A stretch of DNA of 64,000 nucleotides, from positions 1,793,501-1,857,500 of the forward strand of contig NZ_JAMQPV010000001.1 of the NCBI RefSeq assembly GCF_026151395.1, written 5' to 3'. Below, piece after piece: positions 42,431 through 53,052 of this stretch (position 1 is its first letter; each line of letters begins with the position of its first letter). A program made the translations under genes and the position numbers. Source of the DNA: Leptospira limi. GTDB lineage: Bacteria > Spirochaetota > Leptospiria > Leptospirales > Leptospiraceae. Below the pieces are notes generated by a model. It did no database searches, had not been told where the DNA came from, and saw only the letters and a list, made by a program, of their open reading frames with translations.

Positions 42431-43663
42431 CTACAATAGCATTCCTGCGGCTACCGTTTGGTTGGTTCCTTCGTCGACGAGGACAAAACTTCCCGTTCCT
42501 CTGATTTTGGAATAAGGATCATAAGCAACTGGTTTTGCCGTCCGTATTGTCACTTTTCCAATTTCATTCAAACCGAGGTTTGGTTGTTCCTTTTTTTCAT
42601 GAGTACTTGTTTCCACTCTGTATTCCAAAGAACGAATGGAAACTTTTACTGCATTGGTCGTTTGGCGTAAAAGGTATTTGGAACCTGGGGTCATCACCTT
42701 TTGGTCCATCCAACAAATATATGCTTCTAGGTCCTGAGAGACAACAGGTTCTTTCCCTGTCACAACGAGCATATCACCACGGCTCACATCAATCTCGTTT
42801 TCTAAACGAATGGTCACAGACATTGGCGCATAGGCAGTGGTGAGAGGTCCGTCAAATGTATCGATGGCTTTGATTTTCGAAGTGAGTCCACTTGGTAATA
42901 CTGTGATAGAATCTCCCACCGTAAAATGTCCACTTCTGATTTGGCCCGCATAACCTCTGTAATCATGGTATTCGGTTGTTTGCGGGCGAATCACGTTTTG
43001 TACAGGAAATCTTGGAGCAGGGGATTCTTCTTCCGTATGGATTTCAATTTCTTCCAAAAAGTGGAGTAAAGATTTTCCTTTCCACCAAGGCATGGATGCG
43101 GAAGGTTCCACAACATTATCTCCGTTTAATGCAGAGATTGGTAAAAAGTGAATGGATTTTAAGTTTAAGTCTTTAGCAAATTCCAAATATTGTTTTTGGA
43201 TATTTAAGAATACTTCTTCTGAAAATTCTACCAAATCCATTTTGTTCACACAAACAACTACATACGGAAGTCTTAATAATGAAACAATATAGGAATGCCT
43301 GAAGGTTTGTTCGATCACACCTTTTCTTGCATCGATGAGGATGATGGCAAGGTCTGAATTCGAAGCTCCTGTCACCATGTTCCGAGTATACTGTACATGG
43401 CCTGGTGCATCAGCGATGATGAATTTACGTTTGGGAGTGGAAAAGTATTTATAAGCAATATCAATCGTAATCCCTTGTTCTCTTTCCGCTTTGAGTCCAT
43501 CAGTGAGAAGGGCTAAGTTGATTTGTCCATTCACTTGTCCTGCACGTTCAATTGCTTCGAGTTGGTCTTGGAAAATGGATTTACTATCGTATAACAAACG
43601 TCCGATGAGAGTTGATTTCCCATCGTCCACACTACCAGCAGTAATAAACCTTAATATATCCAT
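42431..43663 (-). CDS. cysN: Sulfate adenylyltransferase subunit 1 (GTPase)
   Basis: The GTPase half of ATP sulfurylase, which drives sulfate activation to APS by GTP hydrolysis. G-domain motifs are AGSVDDGKSTLIGR (G1, about 9-22), a G2 GITIDIAY, DAPGHVQYTRNM (G3) and NKMDLV (G4), then beta-barrel domains. The 410 residues match a stand-alone CysN without a fused APS kinase. Its ATG shares a base with the cysD stop (TAATG). The gene belongs to the minus-strand run from sbp. Confidence 0.95.
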   Translation of the reverse strand: MDILRFITAGSVDDGKSTLIGRLLYDSKSIFQDQLEAIERAGQVNGQINLALLTDGLKAEREQGITIDIAYKYFSTPKRKFIIADAPGHVQYTRNMVTGASNSDLAIILIDARKGVIEQTFRHSYIVSLLRLPYVVVCVNKMDLVEFSEEVFLNIQKQYLEFAKDLNLKSIHFLPISALNGDNVVEPSASMPWWKGKSLLHFLEEIEIHTEEESPAPRFPVQNVIRPQTTEYHDYRGYAGQIRSGHFTVGDSITVLPSGLTSKIKAIDTFDGPLTTAYAPMSVTIRLENEIDVSRGDMLVVTGKEPVVSQDLEAYICWMDQKVMTPGSKYLLRQTTNAVKVSIRSLEYRVETSTHEKKEQPNLGLNEIGKVTIRTAKPVAYDPYSKIRGTGSFVLVDEGTNQTVAAGMLL

Positions 43664-44571
43664 TAAAAATACCCACCTTTTTTTCTTTCTTCCATAGCGG
43701 CTTCCGAACGTTTGTCATCCAAACGGGAGCCTCTTTCTGTGGTGCGTGAAATTTGAATTTCACGGATGATATCATCCACTGAATTGGCTTCTGATTCCAC
43801 AGCTGCTGTACAAGTCATATCGCCGACAGTACGAAATCGAACTGTTCTTGTTTCTACTTTATCGGTACCATCTAAACTGATAAATTTGGAAACAGGGAAT
43901 ACCAGTTCCTCTCTCCATACAATTTCCCTTTGGTGAGAAAAATACAAAGAAGGAAGTTCTATCTTTTCTTTTCGGATGTATTCCCAAACATCAAGTTCTG
44001 TCCAGTTACTGATGGGAAATACACGTACGTTTTCTCCCACATGGATTTTTCCATTATAGATATTCCAAAGTTCTGGTCGTTGGAGTTTTGGGTCCCAAGA
44101 TCCAAATTCATCTCGAACAGAAAAAATTCGTTCCTTGGCTCTTGCTTTTTCTTCATCACGACGGGCGCCACCAATACAAGCATCAAATTTAAATTCTGCT
44201 ATGGTATCGAGAAGTGTCACGGCTTGGATTGCATTACGGCTTGGGAATTTTCCTTTTTCTTCGACTGCTTTTCCTTGGTCGATGGAATCTTGTACATAAC
44301 GAACAATTAATTTTTCTCCAATTCGGTCTGCGAGTGCATCACGAAATTGAAGCGCCTCATCAAAGTTATGCCCCGTATCGATGTGAACGAGTGGAAACGG
44401 GAACTTACCTGGACGAAATGCTTTGAGTGCAAGGTGAACCAAACAAATGGAATCTTTTCCTCCCGAAAATAATAAAGCAGGTCTTTCAAATTGTGCTGCC
44501 ACTTCCCGTAAGATATAAATGGCTTCTGATTCTAACTGGTCTAGGTGTGATAGTCGATGGGTACGTGTCAT
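43663..44571 (-). CDS. cysD: Sulfate adenylyltransferase subunit 2
   Basis: The adenylyl-transferring half of ATP sulfurylase, making APS from ATP and sulfate. PP-loop LLFSGGKDSICLVHLAL (about 34-50) marks the N-type ATP pyrophosphatase fold, and the C-terminal RTVGDMTCTAAVES and RGSRLDDKRSEAAME segments are typical of CysD. The 302 residues fit exactly. It lies 6 bases after cysH and overlaps cysN by one base. Confidence 0.95.
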   Translation of the reverse strand: MTRTHRLSHLDQLESEAIYILREVAAQFERPALLFSGGKDSICLVHLALKAFRPGKFPFPLVHIDTGHNFDEALQFRDALADRIGEKLIVRYVQDSIDQGKAVEEKGKFPSRNAIQAVTLLDTIAEFKFDACIGGARRDEEKARAKERIFSVRDEFGSWDPKLQRPELWNIYNGKIHVGENVRVFPISNWTELDVWEYIRKEKIELPSLYFSHQREIVWREELVFPVSKFISLDGTDKVETRTVRFRTVGDMTCTAAVESEANSVDDIIREIQISRTTERGSRLDDKRSEAAMEERKKGGYF

Positions 44572-44577
44572 AGTCTA

Positions 44578-45303
44578 TTATCCTTTTTTTGGTGTGAGTT
44601 TTCCATCTACCCAATGCAAACCACATTCCTTTTTTGATTCTTGTTCCCACCACCAACGTCCAGCTCGAAAGTCTTCTCCTGGTTCGATGGCACGTGTACA
44701 AGGGGCACAACCGATACTTGGAAAACCTTTGTCATGTAACACATTATAAGGTACATTCTGTTCGCGAATGTATTTCCAAGTCTCTTCAAAACTCCAATGG
44801 AGGAGTGGTTGGTATTTGATTAAATTTCTACTTGGATCGGATTCAAATAAAGACATCTCTGTTCGGAATCCAGACTGGTCTTTGCGTAAACCAGTCACCC
44901 AAACCTCCATTCCATTTAAAATGGAATCAAGTGGAACGAGTTTTCGGATCCGACAACATTCCTTTCGTAATTCTTGCGAGTCATAAAATGCGTTGGGGCC
45001 GTTTTGGTTGACAAAGGATTCAATCTCTTTTGTATTCGGAAAAAAAGTTTCGATTTTTGCCCCATAACGTATGTTTGTTTTTTGCCAAACATCATAGGTT
45101 TCTTGGAAGAGTCGTCCTGTATCCAAAGTGGCAATGCGAATGGGGATTTGTTCTGAAAGGATGGCATGTGTGATGGCTTGGTCTTCGAGTCCAAAACTTG
45201 TTGTGAAAACCACTTTGCCAGGGAATGTAGAAGAAAGGCGTTTTAATCCCTCTACGAGCGATAGGTTGGCATAAGATTCTGTCAAAACTTCCAAATTTCC
45301 CAT
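44578..45303 (-). CDS. cysH: Adenylylsulfate reductase, assimilatory (thioredoxin-type)
   Basis: Reduces activated sulfate to sulfite. The PP-loop-related TTSFGLEDQAITHAI is at about 34-48. It has the two Cys pairs that hold a 4Fe-4S cluster, ECCRIRK and IGCAPCTRA, and the C-terminal catalytic Cys in ECGLHW. That four-Cys pattern marks APS reductases of the Pseudomonas/plant type rather than cluster-free PAPS reductases like E. coli CysH. So sulfate would be reduced without an APS kinase, consistent with none being present nearby. The 241 residues are normal. It lies 68 bases downstream of cysA. Confidence 0.93.
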   Translation of the reverse strand: MGNLEVLTESYANLSLVEGLKRLSSTFPGKVVFTTSFGLEDQAITHAILSEQIPIRIATLDTGRLFQETYDVWQKTNIRYGAKIETFFPNTKEIESFVNQNGPNAFYDSQELRKECCRIRKLVPLDSILNGMEVWVTGLRKDQSGFRTEMSLFESDPSRNLIKYQPLLHWSFEETWKYIREQNVPYNVLHDKGFPSIGCAPCTRAIEPGEDFRAGRWWWEQESKKECGLHWVDGKLTPKKG

Positions 45304-45371
45304 ATTTAACCCGTCCTACCATCCAATGTTTTGTATATTGGACGATTTGTAAAGTATATTAGCGGAAATTA

Positions 45372-46436
45372 TTAGATAGAGAAGTCCTCTACATAGACTT
45401 TTGCTTTTTTGATGCGAAGGTAAACCGTCTCTCCGGGCAGTAAATTGAGGTATTTATAGGTTTCTTGTTCGAGGACGGATTCAATGAGGGACCCTGTATC
45501 CACCCGTTTTAATTCCACTCGGACATTTCGACCCGTGGAATGGATGTATTGGATTTCGGCTGCAATCCCTTGTTCTTTTTCCCTAACAATTTCAACGTCA
45601 TAAGGGCGCACATAGGCAACCGCGTCCGATTCTTTGATATTTTCATGTTCAGAAGAATCCAGGGCGATGTTTCCAATTTTGGTTTTTCCTTCTTCGATAC
45701 GTCCATGGAAAAGATTCACATCCCCTAAGAAGTGAAAGACAAAAGGTGATTTTGGTTTGTTATAAACCTCGTCTGGGCTTCCTACTTGTTCGAGTTGTCC
45801 TTGGTTTAAAATCACAATCCGATCACTCACTTCGAGTGCTTCTTCTTGGTCATGGGTGACAAAGACACTTGTGATATGGATTTCATCGTGGAGTCTACGT
45901 AACCAATTGCGAAGTTCCTTTCTAACTTTTGCATCCAGTGCACCGAACGGTTCATCGAGTAATAAAAATTTTGGTTCGATGGCAAGTGCACGAGCGAGGG
46001 CCACACGTTGCCTTTGTCCACCTGAAAGTTCATGTGGATACCGATTGTGAAATTTTTCAAGTTGGATGAGAGTCAATAGTTTTGAAACTTTCTCTTGGAT
46101 TTCTGGTTTGGAAGGCCTTGTGGATTTTGGTCTTACTTCCAAACCAAACGCAATGTTTTCTGCAATGGTCATATGACGAAACAGTGCATAGTGTTGGAAA
46201 ACAAATCCCACTTCACCATTTTGGATTTTGGAAGAGGATTGTCCATCGCCTACAAACCTTACAGAACCAGAACTTGCTTCTTCAAGACCTGCAATGATTC
46301 GGAGTAAGGTTGTTTTTCCTGAACCCGAAGGACCGAGTAGAGCCACAAGTTCACCATCGGGAATGGTTAAGTTTACATCTTTTAAAGCAGTAAACGAACC
46401 AAAGGTTTTTTGTACATTTTGTATTTCGATTGGCAT
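45372..46436 (-). CDS. cysA: Sulfate/thiosulfate ABC transporter ATPase
   Basis: The ATP-hydrolysing subunit. Walker A is [12 protein letters not shown] (about 35-46), the Q-loop is VFQHYALF, the signature is [15 protein letters not shown], and Walker B is [13 protein letters not shown]-terminal TOBE-like domain (about 235-350) marks the CysA/MalK subgroup. The 354 residues agree. The ATG lies 1 base after the stop of cysW. The assignment to sulfate rests on the permease pair and binding protein upstream. Confidence 0.95.
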   Translation of the reverse strand: MPIEIQNVQKTFGSFTALKDVNLTIPDGELVALLGPSGSGKTTLLRIIAGLEEASSGSVRFVGDGQSSSKIQNGEVGFVFQHYALFRHMTIAENIAFGLEVRPKSTRPSKPEIQEKVSKLLTLIQLEKFHNRYPHELSGGQRQRVALARALAIEPKFLLLDEPFGALDAKVRKELRNWLRRLHDEIHITSVFVTHDQEEALEVSDRIVILNQGQLEQVGSPDEVYNKPKSPFVFHFLGDVNLFHGRIEEGKTKIGNIALDSSEHENIKESDAVAYVRPYDVEIVREKEQGIAAEIQYIHSTGRNVRVELKRVDTGSLIESVLEQETYKYLNLLPGETVYLRIKKAKVYVEDFSI

Positions 46437-46437
46437 A

Positions 46438-47241
46438 TTAAGATCTCTCGGTACGTTTTTCCAATATCAATTTGAAGATGAGTGTGAGTAGTGATAAAAA
46501 CACAAGTAAGGTGGCACAAGCAAAAGCACCTACGGAATCAAATTCATTGTATAACATTTCTATATATAATGGAAGAGTTGTGGTTTTACCTCGGATGTGT
46601 CCACTGAGAACTGAAACGGCTCCAAACTCTCCCATAGCCCTTGCATTACAAAGAATGATCCCATATAACAAGCCCCATTTGATATTGGGTAGGATGATTC
46701 TTAGAAACAACTGACTAAAACTGGCACCGAGTAACATCCCTGCTTCTTCCTCTTCACGGCCTTGGCTTTGCATGAGGGGAATGAGTTCTCTTGCAACAAA
46801 AGGAAACGTAATAAACACTGTTGCGAGGATGAGTCCAGGTGTATTAAAAACAATTTTGATTTGATGTTCAGCTAAAAACTCACCAAAGGTTCCTTGTCTT
46901 CCGAATAACAAAAGAAAGATGAGGCCAGATACAACAGGTGAAACTGCAAAAGGTGAGTCAATGATCGTGATGAGAAGATTTTTTCCTGGAAAGGAAAACC
47001 TAGTGATCGCAAAAGCAGCTGTGACTCCAAAGATTGTATTTAAAATCACAGAAACAATGGACACCTTTACGGTAAGGCCAATTGCAAATAATGCATATTC
47101 ACTTGTGATTGATGAATAGTATTTTTCCCAACCTTCCGAAAATGCTTCCGTAAACACTGTATAAATTGGCAAAAGTAATAGGATGCCAAACAATGTATAG
47201 GCAAGTAAAACAAGAAAAATGGGCAAAAGTTTTGATTTCAT
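46438..47241 (-). CDS. cysW: Sulfate ABC transporter permease CysW
   Basis: One of two permease subunits, 267 residues with six membrane segments. The EAA loop that contacts the ATPase is [20 protein letters not shown] with [11 protein letters not shown]. The second-gene position and sequence resemble CysW. The start overlaps the cysT stop by four bases (47238-47241). Periplasmic binding is supplied by Sbp. Confidence 0.93.
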   Translation of the reverse strand: MKSKLLPIFLVLLAYTLFGILLLLPIYTVFTEAFSEGWEKYYSSITSEYALFAIGLTVKVSIVSVILNTIFGVTAAFAITRFSFPGKNLLITIIDSPFAVSPVVSGLIFLLLFGRQGTFGEFLAEHQIKIVFNTPGLILATVFITFPFVARELIPLMQSQGREEEEAGMLLGASFSQLFLRIILPNIKWGLLYGIILCNARAMGEFGAVSVLSGHIRGKTTTLPLYIEMLYNEFDSVGAFACATLLVFLSLLTLIFKLILEKRTERS

Positions 47242-48065
47242 GTGAGTTTTTTGGAAGCTCGTTCTTGGAAAAAATTAATGATAAACATAAATAAAAATGA
47301 AGTGAGTAACATCACAAGTGCGATAGAAGTTGCCTTTTCGTATTCGTATTGTTCCAGTTTGGTGACGATGAGTAGAGGAAGGATTTCTGTTTTTCCAGGT
47401 AAGTTTCCAGAAATGAATACAACCGACCCATACTCTCCGATACTCCTTGCAAATGCCATCCCGGTTCCAGCAAGTAGGGAAGGCCAAAGTTCGGGTAATA
47501 AAACTTTTCGAAATGTTTGGAACGGAGTCGCTCCAAGGCACCTTGCACTTTCTTCTAGTTCTTTAGGAAGTTCTTCAATGACAGGTTGTACAGTTCGTAC
47601 GACAAAGGGAAATCCAATGAAGACAAGTGCAATGACAATACCAATGGGTGTATAAGCAATTTTGATACCCCATTTGTCAAAAAAAGAACCAATGATTCCA
47701 GTTTGAGAGTAAATCGTAGTCAGGGCAATCCCTGCCACAGCGGTGGGCAAAGTGAACGGTAAATCAATTAAGGTATCAAAAAACTTTTTGAATGGAAATT
47801 GGTATCGAACGAGTACCCAAGCAAATAAAAATCCAATGAAAAGATTGAGAACTGCGGATATGAGACCCACACTAAAACTTAAAAAGAGCGCAGATCGAAT
47901 GCGCTCTTCCGTAAACACTTCTATAATCCCTGTGAATCCAATCCCCAGGGAATGATAAAAAAGTCCAAATAATGGAATGATCACAACGACGGACGAATAA
48001 AATACTGTGAATCCTAAACTGATCCCTAAGTGGATTTTTTTGTACGGCCGTGTTTCAATTTGCAT
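47238..48065 (-). CDS. cysT: Sulfate ABC transporter permease CysT (CysU)
   Basis: The second permease subunit, 275 residues with six hydrophobic segments. The EAA loop reads [20 protein letters not shown], followed by [11 protein letters not shown]. The segment [20 protein letters not shown] is typical of CysT/ModB-type permeases. It lies 3 bases after the sbp stop and overlaps cysW by four bases. Acts as a heterodimer with CysW. Confidence 0.93.
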   Translation of the reverse strand: MQIETRPYKKIHLGISLGFTVFYSSVVVIIPLFGLFYHSLGIGFTGIIEVFTEERIRSALFLSFSVGLISAVLNLFIGFLFAWVLVRYQFPFKKFFDTLIDLPFTLPTAVAGIALTTIYSQTGIIGSFFDKWGIKIAYTPIGIVIALVFIGFPFVVRTVQPVIEELPKELEESARCLGATPFQTFRKVLLPELWPSLLAGTGMAFARSIGEYGSVVFISGNLPGKTEILPLLIVTKLEQYEYEKATSIALVMLLTSFLFMFIINFFQERASKKLT

Positions 48066-48068
48066 ATA

Positions 48069-49106
48069 TTATTTGGTTTTGTAGATGGCATCAAAGACAC
48101 CTCCATCTGCAAAATGTTTTTTCTGTGCAGTGTCCCAAGTTTCCCCTAAATCGGATAGAGAAAATAATTTGAGATTTGGAAATTCTTTTGCAGAGGATTT
48201 GCTGACTTTCGGATCAATGGGTCTAAAAAAATGTTTCGCAATGATGGTTTGGCCTTCCTTCGTAAAAAGAAATTCTAAATACGCAGTTGCCTTTTCTAAA
48301 TTCCCTTTTTCCGTCGCAGTTTTTGTCACAACAGCGACTGGGGTTTCTGCTCGGATCGATTCCGATGGATAGATCACTTCTAAACTATTTTTACCAGAAC
48401 GTTTTTCTTCATCTAACGCTAGTTTTGCCTCATTTTCCCAGGTAATGAGAACATCTCCGATCCCACGGTTCACAAAAGTAGTGGTGGATCCGCGAGCACC
48501 TGTATCTAGGACAGATGTATTTTGGAACAATGCTTTCACAAAGTCAGTAGCTTTCTCATCAGACTTATACTTTCGTTTTGCAAAACCATAAGCGGCAAGG
48601 TAATTCCATCTAGCACCTCCACTCGTTTTTGGGTTTGGAGTGATGATAGAGATTCCTGGTTTTACAATATCATCCCAATCTTTGATTTTTTTGGGATTTG
48701 ATTTACGTACGAGGAAGATGATGGTTGAGTAATATGGTGTACTTTTGTTGGGTAGTTTGGATTGCCAATTTGCATCAATTAACTTTGATTTGCTGGCAAT
48801 GCTATCAATATCATAAGAAAGTGCTAAACTGACTACGTCTGCTTCGAGTCCGTCAATCACTGCTCGTGCTTGTTTTCCCGATCCACCGTGGGATTGTTGG
48901 ATTGAGAACTCTTCACCTTTTTTTTCCTTCCAGGATTTTAAGAAGGATTTGTTGATATCTTCATAGAGTTCCCTTGTTGGATCGAAGGATACGTGTAGAA
49001 ACGTTGATTCTGCGAATAGGGAAGTGGCGAGCCCAATTCCCATTACAACAGTCAATATGGCAGAAAAACTTGGTTTAAATTGGAGGAATTGGAGTATTTT
49101 TTTCAT
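48069..49106 (-). CDS. sbp: Periplasmic sulfate-binding protein
   Basis: The substrate-binding subunit for the sulfate transporter. An N-terminal signal peptide (about 1-32, ending SLFAES) precedes the mature protein, which starts [17 protein letters not shown] as in Sbp/CysP. The motif [20 protein letters not shown] (about 84-103) and [19 protein letters not shown] segment are typical of the sulfate-binding class. The 345 residues agree. SD AGGAC lies about eight bases before the ATG. Heads the operon to cysN. Confidence 0.94.
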   Translation of the reverse strand: MKKILQFLQFKPSFSAILTVVMGIGLATSLFAESTFLHVSFDPTRELYEDINKSFLKSWKEKKGEEFSIQQSHGGSGKQARAVIDGLEADVVSLALSYDIDSIASKSKLIDANWQSKLPNKSTPYYSTIIFLVRKSNPKKIKDWDDIVKPGISIITPNPKTSGGARWNYLAAYGFAKRKYKSDEKATDFVKALFQNTSVLDTGARGSTTTFVNRGIGDVLITWENEAKLALDEEKRSGKNSLEVIYPSESIRAETPVAVVTKTATEKGNLEKATAYLEFLFTKEGQTIIAKHFFRPIDPKVSKSSAKEFPNLKLFSLSDLGETWDTAQKKHFADGGVFDAIYKTK

Positions 49107-49286
49107 TTTCTCGTCCTTTTGGTTAATAAAACAAACTAATCCTCCAATTTAGTGAATTTTTGTCAATGGAAAATCCAACTCTTTTTTTGGGTCATCCTGG
49201 TTTCCTGACATAAACCTAGAAAGGAAGAAGATAATTCTCTCAAGGAAATCTGGGGAAGTTCGATCCTTAAGGGAGAAGGCACCCCA
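49107..49286. promoter_or_regulatory. Divergent intergenic region between sbp and fliK
   Basis: The 180-base gap must hold the sulfate operon promoter. A TTGACA (minus strand, 49166-49161) is the best -35 candidate; no clear -10 follows at 17 bases, so an activator may be needed. The fliK start has AGGGAG about ten bases upstream. I saw no clear inverted repeat. Confidence 0.35.
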
Positions 49287-50918
49287 ATGAATGTAAATGT
49301 TGATAAACAAAACCTAATTCCCTTCCCTCAAGTTGAATTGAGACCAGGCAAAAGGGACGGTGCCGATAACAACTATTTTGCGGTAAAAGAAAGTTTTGGT
49401 GAGATTTTAGAAAGGGAATTCCAAATCCATTCGGAAAAACCAAACTCACCCTCCGAATGGAAACCACTCCAAGCAGAGAAAAATCCATCTGATTCCTCAG
49501 CAGATGTTGTTTCGAAAATGGAATCAAACCAACCATCCAATTCTGTGAATGAAAACAATTCATCTCAAAAAACAAACGAAGAAACGAATGAAGAAATTTC
49601 GGAAGAAGAAGACTTAGACCGAGAGGCACTCGAATACAGCATTGGCATTTTATCTAACCAACATCTACTCAATCAAAAATTTCTCCCTGCCAATGAAGTA
49701 AATGAATCTTTGCAAAAAGAAAAAACAGTGGCACTCTCCATGCAGAAGTCTGCAGAAAAGAATCCATTGTATGCAACAAAGGAAGCAAAAACATTTTTAG
49801 AAGAAACTAAGAAATTAGCAGAAAGTCTTTTGCAAAAAGACTTCGTCAGTTCAAAACAAATTTTTTCCCATCACAAACAAGGTCTAGAAGATTCCATTCC
49901 TTCCAATCTAGTGATGTTTCCTGGTTCTCAAAAAAAAATACAAACAGATCGAGTAGTGAACGAAACGAAACAAAACCCAAACGTAAGTTCACAAAAAAAA
50001 GAATCTGAGCAGGTTGGATTAAATCTTGTTACCTCTTTTCTCCCAAAAGAAAAAGGGAACCGTGGACTTGAGAATGAAATTCCTTCAGAATCTTCCCTTC
50101 GCAAACTAGATCCAAAAGGCAAAAATTCGAAACACAATAAATCGGAATCAGTTTTATCTGAAACAAACTTAGAGAAGGAAAATTCCAATCTTTCCATTAC
50201 TTCTGACAAAATGGTACGAAGTTTGGGTTTTAAAGAAAAAGAATTCCAAAAACTAAATGAAAACAAAAACCAAGTCCAAAACGAAAAGATAAAAACAGAC
50301 TCATCTTCTGTAAACCAAGTGCAAACCATCTCTTCTTCCAAAATGGGCGAAGAAAATGGAAAATCTTCAGAAGATAAAAGTAACAAACAAGGATTGAACC
50401 TTCATTCGGTGGAAAATAAACTTCACTCCAAAACAGAAGATGTTAAAAATCTAGAACGAAATCAAAAACCGAAAGAAACCAACTTAAAACAAAATTTGGA
50501 TGAACTCATCAAACAAGCGAAGTTTGATATCGTTCAAAACGGAAAATCCAGTGCTGAAATCATTATGAATCCAAAAGAGTATGGTCGTTTGACTCTGAAG
50601 GTGACTGTAGATGGAGAAAAGGTAGAGGGTCGAATTTTAGTCGAATCAGAAGAGTTACAAAAATCCCTTCAAAACGAAATCCTATCAATTAAAGAAAATT
50701 TGAAAGAGTCTGGTCTCGAATTACAAGCGCTCATCATTGATTTATGGGATGATGGGAATCAATTCACAGAGAGACAAAACCAAAACCAACTCTACCAAAC
50801 ACTCATGGAAACTGCAAAAAACCGCGGGAATATTGAGAAATTGGAAAAAGAAAATGGAGTTGGTTTAGATGATATCTCTTTACCACCAGATTCCAAAGTA
50901 TTAGAATTTTTTGCTTAA
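49287..50918 (+). CDS. fliK: Flagellar hook-length control protein
   Basis: Controls hook length and the switch of export specificity. It is 543 residues. Most of the protein (about 40-410) is low-complexity, rich in Lys, Glu, Ser and Asn, as expected for the ruler region. The conserved C-terminal domain (about 405-510) carries AEIIMNPKEYGRLTLKV and EEL-x-L spacing (LKESGLELQALIIDLWDD). ATG 49287 starts the run fliK-flgD-flgE, the usual order in spirochaetes. The low-complexity part has many AAA/AAG-rich codons and will align poorly between species. Confidence 0.9.
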   Translation: MNVNVDKQNLIPFPQVELRPGKRDGADNNYFAVKESFGEILEREFQIHSEKPNSPSEWKPLQAEKNPSDSSADVVSKMESNQPSNSVNENNSSQKTNEETNEEISEEEDLDREALEYSIGILSNQHLLNQKFLPANEVNESLQKEKTVALSMQKSAEKNPLYATKEAKTFLEETKKLAESLLQKDFVSSKQIFSHHKQGLEDSIPSNLVMFPGSQKKIQTDRVVNETKQNPNVSSQKKESEQVGLNLVTSFLPKEKGNRGLENEIPSESSLRKLDPKGKNSKHNKSESVLSETNLEKENSNLSITSDKMVRSLGFKEKEFQKLNENKNQVQNEKIKTDSSSVNQVQTISSSKMGEENGKSSEDKSNKQGLNLHSVENKLHSKTEDVKNLERNQKPKETNLKQNLDELIKQAKFDIVQNGKSSAEIIMNPKEYGRLTLKVTVDGEKVEGRILVESEELQKSLQNEILSIKENLKESGLELQALIIDLWDDGNQFTERQNQNQLYQTLMETAKNRGNIEKLEKENGVGLDDISLPPDSKVLEFFA

Positions 50919-50949
50919 ACTTACGAAATAAAAAAAGATCGAGGACAAT

Positions 50950-51531
50950 ATGCCAGACGGAATGCAAGATATCTCTACACAAAATTCTGCAAGAACCAAA
51001 TACTTTGAGGGTGATAGAAGTTTTAATATCCGCAAACATTTGGACCAGCTGGAAAAAGAAGAGACAAGTGGTTTAAAAGGAATTGAAATCCGAGAAAAAC
51101 AAAAAGAGTTAGGAAAGGATGATTTCCTAAAACTACTTTTGACACAACTGTCTCACCAAGATCCAACAAACCCAGTGCAAGACAAAGACTTCATTGCACA
51201 AATGGCTCAGTTTTCTTCACTCGAACAGATGAAAAATATTTCTTCTGGGATTGCTCGGATGGAATCTAAACAAAGTTATTCGGTCGTAGGTAAAATTGTA
51301 TCAGGTCCAGATTTAGTGACTGGTGAAGATGTCACTGGTCTTGCAGGTGCAATTTTGTTCGATAACGAAGGGAAAACCTATGTTCGTGTGAATGGTCGTA
51401 TGCTCGATGTTTCAAAAATCAATTTAATCTCTGATCCAGAGTTATTAAAGTCAGAAACACAGTTCCAACAACAACGTCCGACAAACATTCCAAACAATAC
51501 GTTAAAAAAACAAGAAGCTTATCAGGATTAA
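50950..51531 (+). CDS. flgD: Flagellar hook-capping (assembly) protein
   Basis: Forms the cap for adding hook subunits. The N-terminal 50 residues are variable and charged. The conserved FlgD part [19 protein letters not shown], then [20 protein letters not shown] (about 55-95) follows. The 193 residues are short for FlgD because the C-terminal Tudor/FN3-like part is reduced, as in other spirochaetes. It lies 31 bases after fliK and 38 before flgE. Confidence 0.93.
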   Translation: MPDGMQDISTQNSARTKYFEGDRSFNIRKHLDQLEKEETSGLKGIEIREKQKELGKDDFLKLLLTQLSHQDPTNPVQDKDFIAQMAQFSSLEQMKNISSGIARMESKQSYSVVGKIVSGPDLVTGEDVTGLAGAILFDNEGKTYVRVNGRMLDVSKINLISDPELLKSETQFQQQRPTNIPNNTLKKQEAYQD

Positions 51532-51569
51532 TTGAAAAAGGTCGATAAAAAAAGAGAGGATAGAACGTT

Positions 51570-52964
51570 ATGATGAGATCACTTTATTCCGGTGTTTCCG
51601 GATTGAAAAACCACCAAGTTAGAATGGATGTTATTGGTAACAACATCTCTAACGTTAACACACATGGATTTAAAACAGAACGTGTAACGTTCCAAGATAT
51701 GATCTCACAAGAATTGCAAGGTGCATCTGAACCAAACGAAAGGATTGGGGGAACAAACCCAAAACAAGTTGGTCTTGGATCTCTCATTGCTGCGATTGAT
51801 AAAATCATGACACAAGGTGCCTTACAAACAACAGGTAAAAACACTGACCTTGCTGTATCTGGTGAAGGTTTCTTTGTTGTGAAAGACGGAGACAAACAGT
51901 TTTATACTCGTGCTGGTGCTTTTAACGTTGATAAAAATGGTTTTTATGTAAACCCAGCGAACGGACTCAAAGTACAAGGTTGGAATTCAAGACTTGATGA
52001 AACTGGAAATAAATACATCAACTCTGCAGGGTCTTTAGAAGATATCGTAATCCCACTGTATTCCAAAGAACCTGCTCGTGCTACAAGAAATGTCGACTTT
52101 CAATCTAACCTCAATGCAAGTGTAGCTGCTGTTCCAGCGGATGCAACGGAAGAAGACATCCAACGTTATATCAATGATCCAGATCCTCGCCAAAGACGTG
52201 GCCATATAACATCAATTAACGTGTATGATGAATTAGGAAACACTCGCCAAATGGGTGTGGAATTTTACAAAATGCGGGACAATGTTTGGAAGATGCGTTT
52301 TAAATTAGAAGATGCAAGCCAAGTGTCAGTTGATGTAAGTGGAACAGGTGGTGAAAACACTAGTGTATCTGGAAATACTGAACTCGAAGTTTCCTTCACA
52401 CCAGATGGGAAAATCATCAGTGTATCAGATGGGGTTGATTCACAAACCACTGGAAAACTCAAAGCAGATATTTCCTTCCGCATTCCAGGAAATCCAACGG
52501 CACAAAAATTCAGTTTGAACCTTGGAGAAGCAGGACTTGTAGGTGGAATCACACAATTTTCATCTGACTTCACAACAAAAGCGGTGAAACAAGATGGTTA
52601 CCCTATGGGTTATATGGAATCGTTTTCCATTGATAATACAGGAACTGTTACGGGAGTTTTCTCAAACGGAGTCCGCCAACCTCTTGCAAGAGTTGCTCTT
52701 GCCAACTTCACAAACCCAGCGGGTCTTAATAAAGAAGGGGACACAATGTATAGTTTCTCTTTAAACTCTGGGGAAGCAAACATTGGGGAAGCAGGAAGCC
52801 AAGGGCGTGGAAAAATCAATGCTGGCCTACTTGAGATGTCAAACGTTGACCTTTCTGACCAATTCACAGATATGATTGTGACCCAAAGGGGTTTCCAAGC
52901 AAACTCTAGAACCATTGTGACATCCGACCAGATGATCCAAGAAGTTCTCGGTCTCAAACGATAA
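51570..52964 (+). CDS. flgE: Flagellar hook protein
   Basis: The hook subunit joining the periplasmic flagellar filament to the motor. The N-terminal rod/hook motif is [20 protein letters not shown] followed by [14 protein letters not shown], and the C-terminal flg_bbr part ends [20 protein letters not shown]. The 464 residues fit spirochaete FlgE. In spirochaetes FlgE subunits become crosslinked by lysinoalanine; this sequence includes Cys-free regions in the part I can read, so I cannot confirm that here. ATG 51570 (MMRSL) or 51573. A strong terminator follows. Confidence 0.95.
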   Translation: MMRSLYSGVSGLKNHQVRMDVIGNNISNVNTHGFKTERVTFQDMISQELQGASEPNERIGGTNPKQVGLGSLIAAIDKIMTQGALQTTGKNTDLAVSGEGFFVVKDGDKQFYTRAGAFNVDKNGFYVNPANGLKVQGWNSRLDETGNKYINSAGSLEDIVIPLYSKEPARATRNVDFQSNLNASVAAVPADATEEDIQRYINDPDPRQRRGHITSINVYDELGNTRQMGVEFYKMRDNVWKMRFKLEDASQVSVDVSGTGGENTSVSGNTELEVSFTPDGKIISVSDGVDSQTTGKLKADISFRIPGNPTAQKFSLNLGEAGLVGGITQFSSDFTTKAVKQDGYPMGYMESFSIDNTGTVTGVFSNGVRQPLARVALANFTNPAGLNKEGDTMYSFSLNSGEANIGEAGSQGRGKINAGLLEMSNVDLSDQFTDMIVTQRGFQANSRTIVTSDQMIQEVLGLKR

Positions 52965-52978
52965 GAAGTAGTGGAAGG

Positions 52979-52999
52979 ACGGGGGTAACCCCGTTTTTT
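52979..52999 (+). terminator. Intrinsic terminator after flgE
   Basis: ACGGGG (52979-52984) and CCCCGT (52989-52994) form a stem with a GTAA tetraloop, followed by a T run to 52999. It closes the fliK-flgD-flgE operon. Confidence 0.92.
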
Positions 53000-53052
53000 C
53001 CTTGAGTTCTGCAAAATTCTAAGAAAACTAGGTCAAACCAAACTTTTTAGAA

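Noticed and set aside
49287..50918. Low-complexity Lys/Glu/Ser region of fliK as a repeat array
   Set aside because: No regular unit repeats; biased composition is normal for the FliK ruler region.
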